Source of the DNA: Bacteroidota bacterium | GTDB taxonomy: Bacteria > Bacteroidota > Bacteroidia > Bacteroidales > WCHB1-69 | Direction: 5' to 3' | Length of the DNA: 64,000 nucleotides | Assembly: GCA_029570835.1 (NCBI GenBank) | Contig: JAKPTX010000105.1 | Coordinates: forward strand, 1 to 64,000 | Part shown: positions 27,401-34,600 of the stretch, piece by piece | Numbering within the stretch: the first letter of the stretch is position 1 | Layout of the letters: every line of letters begins with the position of its first letter | Notes under the pieces: model-generated | The model's input: the letters and a program-made list of their open reading frames with translations, nothing else | Told to the model about the DNA's origin: nothing | Databases searched by the model: none | Program-made: the position numbers and the translations under genes

Positions 27401-27898
27401 TAAAGTTGTATTTGAAAAAAACACTTCATACTCAATAAAACTTGTGCTGGTTGGAGTAATAATCTGAACCAATTCAAATGTTGATGTATCGTTAGGATCA
27501 GACATTACACCTACATGCATAGATCCTGAGTAGGGCATATATTCAGCCTTCAATTGAAATGTAACCATTAAGGAATGGATATCCGCATCCATTTGTGGTG
27601 TAATAGCATAAGTTGGTTCTGTTGCGGAAGGTGATTCAAATCTCAAACTCGCAGGAGGACTAACTGAATATGCAGTTACTACAGAAGGATAAGAATTGTG
27701 TATCACCGGTCTGTACCAGTCAGTAGGAAATGTTCCTGAACTGTAGGTATCAAAATTCTCAGTCCAGGGAAACGTAGATACGGTCACGGAATTGGTAGCC
27801 GAAAGATCGGTTATTCCGTGTCCAATAGGAACTTCAGCTTTTGCTAAAAACTGAAATGACATCAAAATTGACATCAAAATTAGTAAAAATCTTTTCAT
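18500..27898 (-). CDS. Giant modular FN3 surface protein with T9SS type A sorting domain (3132 aa)
   Basis: Largest of the five paralogues, estimated at about 330 kDa. After the signal peptide (MKRFLLILMSILMSFQFLAKA) it enters the first module directly and lacks the N-domain of its relatives. By module type the order is A-B-C-D-E-B'-C'-D'-F-G-H, each of A to G followed by an FN3 domain, then two FN3, one divergent InlB-type repeat (ITATAGPHGTITPSG) and the T9SS tail. Approximate module starts on DNA: A 27770, B 27025, C 26280, D 25530, E 24670, B' 23920, C' 23170, D' 22435, F 21575, G 20830, H 20090. B-C-D-E and B'-C'-D'-F are offset by about 3.1 kb. Typical motifs are LPWSDYFDTYGTG, FPPCWTR and GTGQYIAF. 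FN3 domains carry conserved cysteines. No catalytic residues are visible; an adhesin or matrix role is inferred. Confidence 0.9.
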   Translation of the reverse strand: MKRFLLILMSILMSFQFLAKAEVPIGHGITDLSATNSVTVSTFPWTENFDTYSSGTFPTDWYRPVIHNSYPSVVTAYSVSPPASLRFESPSATEPTYAITPQMDADIHSLMVTFQLKAEYMPYSGSMHVGVMSDPNDTSTFELVQIITPTSTSFIEYEVFFSNTTLTGTGNHIAFKHVTNNSIYYYWLDDVEVDYIPTCPKPTNLNVVSSGTDQLEIGWQENGTATSWIVEHRTLTDTNWIVETASINPYTISNLDPQTVYMIRVQSNCGTEVSDYSPILYAMTDCVPISTIPWSDYFDTYGTGTSVFPPCWTRNTTYTDRPYVSGTHYSAPGSLYFYAGTSGTYNIAATPEFDVSIPINTLQAIFKYRTVYATDTLFVGVMTDPTDATTFEQIAFVTNPTTGTWYEKEVSFNNYTGTGQYIAFKVHYSSTYMYAYLDNLEIDLYSTCVRPTQVQVVSATTDELEIGWTENGTATNWVVEYRKVTETVWSQDLAYTNPHTLANLEPGTHYWVRVKADCGGVLSSHPQTIVATTDCLPVETIPWMESFENLPAANYLPPCWAATNFGGTSGYTNTQNMNYTSYNRFAHTGLGAAYFRYGCNDRFFTPGIQLQAGVSYEFSFWYITDGLSGWQTLESGVYSSQTPSALLHTIASAITLNNTTYQQLTGYFTPTADGVYYFGVYCQSSTSPYFITIDDFSVDLAPDCLPLTQLQVSNITGSSAYLTWAPAGTPDYFAIEVEDLSTQAVTNLTTNNYDYILTGLNEMTDYSVTVYPVCSGQAANGETIQFSTVCFEGGEIIVGTPNATTSSSGQYLPTYTYYNYSLTEQIYDAADLSGVGDTIYGLAFQYFFATNITRNIEIYLGHTNKSTFSGVSDAVPGSSLTMVYQGNVTWTNTNMDYWMEFNFTTPFAYDSDSNLVVVVRDITGSYTSSSEKFRTHSTSGTKAIYFYQDSGGAIPITSPYASSSSSTTNRNNIKFMGDCLQVTCVKPNIILTNVDVTSATMTIVPGMYESSWEGEYKEDTETSWTSLGMITVDNYMLDNLTANTTYQFRLRSDCGGGDYSSWKMISFTTECGAIDQLPFVDNFDTYGTGTTIFPTCWTRTTTVTDRPNISTTNFSSPGSLYFYAGSSGSYNIAATPEFDESIPVNTLYATFKYYASYSTDSLFIGVMTDPSNAATFQQVAYVTNSSTGTWYDKEVYFTNYQGTGQYIAFMARYGSTYVYGYLDNVTIDLAPTCPKPTMLAAVSVDENEIEIEWQENGDATAWTVEYKKASDYTWTEELVYTTPSYTIQNLDPSTTYMIRIKSDCGGEESEYSAVLNVMTACGSITTLPWSDYFDTYGTGTSVFPPCWTRTTTYANRPYVNSTNYSPPGSLYFYAGTSGTYNIAATPEFDVSIPINTLEAFFRYRTSNSTDTLFIGVMTDPTNASTFEQVAFVTNPSTSTWYEKSVSFANYTGTGQYIAFMARYSSTYTYGYLDNLDIDLYSDCARPTQVHVVSAATDELEIGWTENGTATSWIVQYKKVTDNTWEEDLAYTNPHTITNLDAATDYMVRVKADCGTETSTHPQTIIATTECLPFETLPWTESFEYLTVANTLPACWDATSLGNYTYTQITNYNSYNRNARTGTGAAYFRYSCNDRFFTPGFQLQAGVSYEFSFWYVTDGYSGWNTLESGVYSAQSASSLISTIASAPTLNNTAYQKMTAYFTPSTDGVYYFGVYCQATGSPYYLTLDDFSFDLAPDCLPLTQLQVSNIAGSSAYLTWAPAGTPDYFSIEIEDLSTQAMVYETTNNYYFLLTGLNELTNYSVTVYPVCSGQDGTGETVQFRTTCFDGGDIIVGTPDATTSTHGAYLPTYTFYNYSLTEQIYEAVELSGIGDSIYGLAFQYFFNTSLTRNIEIYLGHTNKTTFTGVSDAVPGSSLTMVYQGNVTWVNTNPDYWLEINFPSAFAYDSDSNLVVVVRDMTGSYTSSETKFRTHTTTGTKAIYFYQDGGSISLTSPSASSSSAVTSRNNIKFMGECNQVTCVRPNIILTELDVNSATMMIAPGLYETSWEGEYKEDSETTWTPLGTITNTTYLLDNLAANTTYQFRLRSDCGGGDYSSWKLISFTTLCGDIELLPFTENFDTYPSGSNSIPTCWTRLSTQGSYPYISTSYPISSPQSAYFYSYGTNHSTLILPPLSETLDITTLQVRFWARTATMGQQLEVGVMTDPTNINTFTLVGTATPTLTNTYQEFEVNFHTYTGTGQYIALRVNGTNTIYMDNFLLHEAPSCIRPSNISFSGITQTGATVSWLPSPTAISYEYVYGIAGINPDNETPVAVNDTFAELTGLTANTHYEVYVRSVCLDGSTSEWSNMNHFWSACDAVSTFPWTENFDVYGTGSGIFPPCWFRPVLNTSTPYPSIVSAYSVSSPGSLRFQSLTSQPTYAITPQFNVDINTLMVTFQLKAEYMPYSGNMEVGVMSDPTNLTTFELVHTITPTHTNFEEYEVMFSNTTLSGTGNYIAFRHVSNNDVYYYWLDNVEVFPIPSCPKPADLSSTNVTQTSLDLGWVEYGTATTWEVEYGETGFTQGNGTTITVTTNPASITGLTSSTCYDFYVRSVCGPGDESYWSNKATYCTSQQPVNVPFMIDFETASGFTFANNATGTGWYTGSATGVNNTTGGSNGLYVSSDNGVTNSYTTTSTVVWAFRDIYFTPSTSDYTLTFDWKCYGEGSGSYPYDYFNVYIGAPVMPVANTTGTITAPTGATALGTNLNQQTSWYAQTYTLSSATYSGQTMRLYYCWRNDGSVVNLPPAAIDNIEITSPGISGCLPPTNLAISNISANGATATWGGTATSWVFEYKTTAATTWTVQNVTTATYTMTGLQPSTTYETRVKANCADGTVSAYSSIVTFTTSATPCVTPTNLQVINITDQSALATWTAGGNETSWQVDYKLVSSTNWTTGTATTTSFAMTGLQSNSNYHVRVKAICTNGESAFTEPVPFTTGGSATYTITATAGPHGTITPSGAVTVNQGGSQTFTFTPEAGYRIDVVLVDNVPQVPVPESYTFENIQANHTIHVDFAEGIAENELSQYVTLYPNPTQSLIDLKLDRDYLGTTECRIYDMYGKLMRIMPIEEEITTIDVSDFAAGVYFVRLTTEQGQVSKRFVKK

Positions 27899-27955
27899 AA
27901 CTCGTTTTTTTAATTGATATATAATTTTGCCTTTTTTATCTTAAACTTCAAAGGG

Positions 27956-27963
27956 CGAATATA
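27956..27963 (-). promoter_or_regulatory. -7-like element of the 3132-aa gene
   Basis: Minus-strand TATATTCG, one base from TAnnTTTG, followed by the same CCCTTTGAAG block as at the 909-aa gene and about 60 nt before the ATG. Confidence 0.4.
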
Positions 27964-28068
27964 CTATTATTTTTTTTAAAAATCCAATTTTTTTTCAAAA
28001 TTGTAAAAAAAAAATATTTGGTCTCAAAATTCTCTGAGAATTTGCATTTTATAACTTTTCTTTTTTTG

Positions 28069-28164
28069 AAATAATAAAAAAAGGGGGGCAGGATTTGAGG
28101 TATCTCTTGTGTTATTCCACTACCCCACTCTGGAATGTTATCATTTTGAGAAAAACCTTGTGAA
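28069..28164 (+). repeat. Conserved spacer unit, copy 1 (poly-A/GGGGGCAG to AAAAACCTTGTGAA)
   Basis: Contains AATAAAAAAAGGGGGGCAG, then CCCCACTCTGGAATGTTATC (from 28123), TTTTGAGAAAAACCTTGTGAA and directly a heptamer array. The unit is repeated at 36631-36724 and 44805-44900, and is inverted at 45152-45221. Confidence 0.85.
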
Positions 28165-28207
28165 GGCGAAAGTCGGAAGGCGGAAGGCGGAATCAATTAC
28201 GAATTAC
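28165..28207 (+). repeat. 7-nt tandem repeat array with mixed units
   Basis: In strict 7-nt phase: GGCGAAA (28165), GTCGGAA (28172), GGCGGAA (28179), GGCGGAA (28186), then TC, AATTAC and GAATTAC (28201-28207). The mixed units link the GGCGGAA family to the GTCGAAA family. Confidence 0.88.
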
Positions 28208-28238
28208 GGGGGTTAAATTAAAATTGAACATGGCTGTA

Positions 28239-28260
28239 GAGACGCAATGCTTTGCGTCTC
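28239..28260. repeat. GAGACGCAA inverted repeat
   Basis: GAGACGCAA-TGCT-TTGCGTCTC, 9-bp arms around 4 nt, preceded by GGCTGTA. A perfect version with the same 5' flank lies at 45057-45078. Confidence 0.85.
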
Positions 28261-28334
28261 TCAACCGTTTGCGATCAAAAATTTATAATCCCGTAATTTT
28301 CCAAAGCGGGAATAACCACCCCGCCCTTCGGGCA

Positions 28335-28355
28335 CCCCTCCTTCCCGAGGAGGGG
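28335..28355. repeat. CCCCTCC/GGAGGGG hairpin, second copy
   Basis: 7-bp stem with loop TTCCCGA, next to a small GCCC-TTC-GGGC hairpin. It appears to interrupt a degenerate copy of the inverted arm seen intact at 45152-45221. Confidence 0.75.
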
Positions 28356-28407
28356 AGTTGAAATAACAAAGGTGAAATACCCATCCTGCCCCCCATTATT
28401 TGAAGTT

Positions 28408-28463
28408 AGAAATAAGAAGGAAGAAGGAAGAAGAAGATTTCGGATTGCGGATTTCGGATTGCG
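28408..28463 (+). repeat. Eight-unit 7-nt phased array with changing units
   Basis: Unbroken 7-nt phase: AGAAATA, AGAAGGA, AGAAGGA, AGAAGAA, GATTTCG, GATTGCG, GATTTCG, GATTGCG. The unit sequence changes halfway but the period does not. Confidence 0.88.
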
Positions 28464-28525
28464 GAAATTTAGAAATTAGATTTATTTGATTAATTTTCAT
28501 CTAGTTGCATTATCACTTCAAAATA

Positions 28526-28576
28526 TTTCGACTTTCGACATTTCATTCCACCTTCCGCCCTCCGCCTTCCGCCTTC
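28526..28576 (-). repeat. Inverse-oriented heptamers TTTCGAC and TTCCGCC
   Basis: Two TTTCGAC (28526, 28533), a 6-nt link, then TTCCACC, TTCCGCC, CTCCGCC, TTCCGCC (28546-28573) ending TTC. These are reverse complements of the GTCGAAA/GGCGGAA units at the other end of the same spacer. Confidence 0.88.
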
Positions 28577-28610
28577 AAAAAAGGGCCATTTCGTGATGAA
28601 ACAGCCCTTT
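28577..28610 (-). terminator. Intrinsic terminator of the 2624-aa gene
   Basis: Minus strand: AAAGGGCTGTTTC-loop-GAAATGGCCCTTTTTT, a hairpin with a T run about 45 nt after the stop. It is almost identical to the terminator at 36924-36959. Confidence 0.85.
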
Positions 28611-28631
28611 GCATTATTCAATTGTAAAGAG

Positions 28632-28643
28632 GTTGCATGCAAC
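28632..28643. repeat. GTTGCATGCAAC palindrome with GTCTCTAC flank
   Basis: A 12-bp perfect palindrome followed by GTCTCTAC; the left flank GTAAAGAG is an imperfect partner. It recurs with identical flanks at 36980-36991, in both cases between a giant gene stop and its terminator. Confidence 0.8.
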
Positions 28644-28655
28644 GTCTCTACTGCC

Positions 28656-31600
28656 TTATTTTTTTACAAAGCGTTTAGATACCTGACCTTGTTCAGTAGT
28701 TAAGCGTACAAAGTAAACACCTGCTGCGAAATCGCTCACATCAATTGTTGTGATCTCTTCCTCAATGGGCATAATACGCATTAACTTACCATACATATCA
28801 TAGATACGACACTCAGTTGTTCCCAAGTAATCTCTGTCTAACTTCAAGTCAATGAGAGATTGGGTTGGGTTAGGATAGAGTGTTACATATTGCGATAATT
28901 CATTCTCGGCAATACCTTCAGCAAAATCGACGTGGATAGTGTGATTTGCTTGAATATTCTCAAATGTATAGGATTCAGGAACAGGTACTTGTGGCGCACC
29001 ATCTACCAACACAACATCAATTCGATAGCCTGCTTCCGGAGTGAAAGTGAAGGTTTGAGATCCACCCTCATTAACAGTAACATCACCGGATGGAGTGATT
29101 GTTCCATGAGGACCTGCTGTAGCAGTAATAGTGTATGTAGTAGTACCGGCAGTTGTGAAAGGAACCGGTTCGGTAAACGCACTCTCTTCGTCTGCACAGA
29201 TCGCTTTTACTCTCACATGATAGTTTGAATTACTTTGTAATCCGGTCATTGTAAATGAGGTTGTATTAGCCGTAGCTGTTGTCCAGTTAGTAGCCGATAC
29301 CAACTTGTAATCCACTTGCCATGAAGTCTCAGTTCCTCCGGCTGTCCAGGTAGCTACTGCAGACTGATCTGTGATATTAGTCACCTGTAAGTTGGTTGGA
29401 GTTACACAAGGTGTAGCCTCAGTGGTAAAGGTAACTATAGCAGTATAATCGCTCTCATCTCCGGCATCACAAATCGCTTTCACCCTTGTTTCATATTGAG
29501 TAGAAGGTTGTAATCCGGTCATGGTATAAGTCGCAGTAGTTACATTTTGAGTTGTCCAGGTAGTAGCTGCTACTGTTTTATATTCAAATACCCATGAAGT
29601 TTCAGTTCCTCCGGCTGTCCAGGTAGCTGTAGCACCGTCTGAGGTAATATTGGAAACAGCCAGGTTAGTTGGTGCCAGGCAATCCACAATACCGGTACTG
29701 GTAATTTCGATATTATCAACTGCTACGGGAGGTTGAGTTCCACCGGAACCATCATTTCTCCAGCAGAAATAGAGTCTCTTAGTTTGACCTGAGTAATCAG
29801 CTGAGGATAAGGTAAACGATGTATCTTGCCATGTGAGCTGTTTATTCATCTTTATTCCCAATTCTACAGCACCGGCAGGTACCGGAATTGTACTGCTGGT
29901 AGCAGAAACAGGCATAACAGGATCACCAATATAGACATTCATGTAGTCATAAGCGGTTGTAGAGAGTTTTTCACCATCACACTTCCAGTCAAAGGTTAAA
30001 GTATAATCAGCTGTCGAAGGAGCAAAATAGACATCTCTATACGCCCAAACTACAGTTGCAGAGGTAATGGTATATGCATTTGTAGCTCCATTATCATTAG
30101 AAATATACAATCCATGGCTACCACCGGTTGTATTATTTACACTATCTGCACTACCGATGTACCAATTGTTTCCGGTAGGATTGTTTGCGAAGGTAAATCC
30201 CGATGGGGTTTCAAAATCAATCATGAACGGTACGTCAACAGGAATTTGATTGGTACAGAAAGAGAGTTTATCAGACCAATCACTTTCATCTCCCGGAGCA
30301 CAAACAGCTCTCACATAGATGTCGTAACAAGTTGATGCGGTTAATCCGGTGATTGCAGCGGGATTAGTAGTAACCGGAAGAATAGTTCCGGTACCTTGAG
30401 TAAAGCCCAATGCACCATACTCAATTTCCCAAGAGGTAGATGTACCATTCTCAAGCCAACTCAAATCCACTGAAGTTTGTGTTACGTTGGTAACAGATAA
30501 ACCTGATGGTCTTGGACAGGATGGGATAGCATCTATAACCACATTATCGATATAACCATACGTAGCAGAAGTTCCTCCATATCGAGCCAAAAACGCAATA
30601 TATTTTCCGTTTCCTGTATAGTTATTAAAGAAAACCTCTTTCGGGAACCAGGTTGAGATAGAGCTATTTGTGATAGCTGCCACTTGTTCAAAAGTAGAAG
30701 CATCTGTAGGATCTGTCATCACACCAACAAACAGAGTATCAGTAGTATAGGAGCTTCTATACATAAAACTAAGTAGGAAAGTATTGACAGAAAGAGATGC
30801 GTCAAACTCAGGTGTAGCTGCGATATTATAGGTGCCGGCAGGAGCATAGAAATAGAGTGCTCCTGGAGCTGAATAATAAGTAGAAGCATGTATGTAAGGT
30901 CTATTACTTTGAGTTGTAGTTCTTGTCCAGCAAACAGGGAACACTGTGGTACCTGTACCATAAGAGTCAAAACTATCGGACCAAGGTAAAGAGCTAATCA
31001 CACCACACGCTGTACGGAAGAAGGTCATAGCTGTCCATTCACTATTGCTTCCATCCGAACAAACAGAACGAACATAAACTTCATATACTGTATTAGCGGT
31101 TAGTCCGGTAAGTTCTACAAAAGTATCGTTAACTGCCTGAGGAGTCTCATTTTCAGGGTCAAATCCGGTCAAACCGTAAACAATTTCATAACTCATTGCT
31201 GTAGTAGTCGAACTCCAGGATACAGTTGCTCCATTCTGTGTAATACCGGAAAAAGTAATGTTAGCCGGTCTGACACAGTTTGGTATTTCTCTTAACATTA
31301 AATCATCCATATATACAGTGCTGGCACCATTTGTACGAATCGCTATATATCGTCCTGTTCCCACATAAGTATCGAAGTTAATTTCAAACTCCTGGTGGGT
31401 ATTGGTCAGTGAAGGTGCAGCTGTTCCCACCAGAGTAAAAGTATTAATATCCGTTGGATCGGTCATCACTCCTACTTCTAATTGATATCCTTGTGTTGCA
31501 ACTCTTGCCCAGAACAGCAATTGTAGCGTAGTAACGTCTATATTTTCACTTACAGGAGGTAGGATCAATGTAGAATGATTGGTTCCTGTGGAATAAAAAT

Positions 31601-34600
31601 AAACACTATTGGGGGTAGATATTGAATTGGCAGCAGAAATGTAAGGATAGTCCCCTTGTGTCGATAGCCTGGTCCAACAATCAGGTATAGAGCTGGATCC
31701 CGAAGGATAAGTATCAAAATTTTCAACAAAAGGTAATTGTTCAAGATCACCACAAAGCGTAGTAAATAAAATGGTTTTCCAGTTACTGTAATCTCCTCCG
31801 CCACAATCTGTACGTAATCTCAATTGATAAGTTGTATTGGCAGTTAAATTATCCAAAATATAGTTAGTATTGGAAATTGTACCCAAAGTAGTCCAATCAG
31901 TCTCTGATACTTCCCTAAACTCTCCTTCCCAAGATGTTTCATTCATACCGGGGACAATAATCATACTTGCTGAAGTTACATCAACATCAGTAAGAATAAT
32001 ATTAGGTTGAGCACAGGTAAACGGATTACATCCACCCATAAATTTAATATTATTTCGATTTATAACTACACCATCATATGATGCAATTGGAGCTGCAATA
32101 TTTATAGGCGAGCCATCTTGATAAAAATAGATCGCTTTGGTACCTAAGGTTGCATGTGTTCTAAACTTCGATGAAGATGAGGTATAAGAACCTGACATAT
32201 CTCTTACTACAACAACTAAATTACTGTCAGAATCATAAGCAAATGGGTTTGTGAAATTAAACTCTACCCAATAGTCTTCATTAGTATTAACCCATGCGGC
32301 AGGACCCTGGTAAACCATGGTTAAAGATGAAGCCGGAACAAAATCGGTAACTCCGGTAAAGGTTGTTTTTTCCGTATGTCCCAAATAAATTTCTATATCT
32401 CTGGTTATTGCAGTATTAAAGAAATATTGGAAAGCCAATCCATAAATAGAGTCACCTAGATCTGTCAATTCAGCAGCATCAAAAATCTGCTCTGTTAATG
32501 AATAATTATAGTATGTATAGGTTGGTAAATATTGTCCATTTGTATTGGTTGTTGCATCGGGAGTTCCAACAATAATATCTCCTCCTTCAAAACAAGTTGT
32601 TCTGAATTGAATAGTCTGCCCCACACCTTCAATACCACTACACATTGGCTGTACTGAAACTGAATAGTCTGTTAACTCATTCAACCCGGTTAAAATAAAA
32701 TAGGGATCATTACTGGTTTCATTTACCGTTGTATTAGTAGATAGATCCTCTATTTCAATAGAATAATAATCAGGAGTTCCTGCTGTAGTCCAGGTTAAAT
32801 AGGCAGAGCTGGCCGCAATATCAGAAACCTGAAGCTGAGTAACAGGTAAACATTCAGGAGCCAGACCAAATGAAAAATCATCAAGAGTTATGTACCATGG
32901 TGAAGTAGACGCTTGACAATAAAGTCCAAAATAATAAACTCCATCCGCTTCAGGAGTGAAGAAAGCACTAAGTTCCTGATATGTAGTATTGGATAATGTA
33001 GGTGCACTAATTACAGTTTGCAATAAAGCAGACGCATTTTGAGCTGAATAAACTCCTGCTTCCAAAGTGTTCCATCCGGTAAGACCATCAGTAACATACC
33101 AGAAAGAGAACTCATAAGCAACACCGGCTTGCAATTGGAACCCGGGAGTAAAGAAATGATCATCACTACCATATCTAAAGTAGGCAGCTGCCGTTCCGGT
33201 ACGAGCATTTCTATTATAGGAGTTATAATCTACAATTTGCGTATTGGTATAAGTTCCAAATCTGGTAGCTGCCCAACAATCAGGTAAAGTTGAGGCTGCT
33301 GTTAAGTCTTCAAAGCCCTCAGTCCATGGGAAGGTTTCAATAGGCAGACACTCTGTTGTAAAAGACAAAATCACTGTTGGATCTGAAAGATCAGCACCAC
33401 AATCAGTTCTTAAGTAAAACTCATAGGTTTGATTCGGAGTTAATCCTTCCAAGGTATAAGGATAGGTATTAATATAGACTGAATCCCAATCAGTTGAGGA
33501 TTGTGGTTTATAATAGAGATACCAAGCGGATGAGGCTGAACTCGCAGGTAGAAAATCGATCTCCGCACTATAGGGGGTAACGTCAATCACTGAAACACTG
33601 GTAGGTCTTGCACAATCACCAATAGGTTCAATCAAAACATCATCAATATTTAAGTAATATCCTCCCGTTGTATTTCTTACAAAAGCGATTTGATATTCTC
33701 CAACATATTGACTCAAACTCAATTCATATAGTGTCCATTCAGTAGCAGGAATAACAGTATTAGGTATCAAGTCAACAAAATTGGTTGTATCCGATTCTGT
33801 ACTCACAGCACCCAATGAAGCATCAAAAATCTTAACCGAAAGGATATCTGTATAAGTAGAATATCCTTTAGCCCAGAAGCTAAACTGTTCATTTCCGGTT
33901 AATGAAAGTACCGGAGTAATAAACCAGTCCCCTTGAAGTCCGGCAGAAGTAGAACCACTATACATTTGCAATGCACCGGTTCCGGTACGAACGTAGCTGG
34001 AAGAGGTTGTTTTACGCCATACTCCTCCGGATTGTGTTCCTCCATTAATATTTGTCCAGCACCATGGGTGTGTACCTGTATTCAATCCATAAGCTACAAA
34101 CCAGGCCCCTTCAAATCCTTCACTCCACGGGAATGTATTAATTGACACACAAGGCATACCCACATTGATTGTACTTGAAGGGTATGTAGTTTCACCTGTC
34201 AAACAGTTTGCAGATATCATTATTTTGTACACCTGATTAGGTTCCAGACCTGTTATAGTATAAGGGTGATTGTGTGCTACCACCGTTTGCCACTCTAAAG
34301 CATCTATCGGTTTATAGATCACATTCCAGGAAAGGACATTGGCGTCATCCGCTCCATCCCAATCTATTGTTATGCTATTTTCTGTCAGACCTGCGCCAAT
34401 ACTTGTCAGGTCGGTTGGAATATTACAACTCGGTGTAAGTCCAACCCAGAAGTCATCTATATACATCCCGTTAGCATTTACCTCCCCATGAATTCTAAAA
34501 GCAATATATTTAGCTGTACCGGTATAGCTTGCAAAATCTACTGAAATCAACTGCCAAGTAGAAGCAGCTGTTGGGGAAACAGTGTCTATGGGTACATAAG

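Larger units (their letters stand above)
27899..28655. other. 757-bp spacer between giant paralogues, repeat mosaic
   Basis: No gene was found. From left to right: promoter and leader of the 3132-aa gene, a poly-A/G stretch with a conserved unit (28069-28164), heptamer array, GAGACGCAA palindrome, degenerate inverted arm around a CCCCTCC hairpin, a second heptamer array, inverse-oriented TTCCGCC repeats, a terminator, and a GTTGCATGCAAC palindrome. Confidence 0.8.

Noticed and set aside
28165-28463. Short regular repeats as a CRISPR array
   Set aside because: Units are 7 nt and directly adjacent, with no spacers of about 30 nt and no cas genes nearby.
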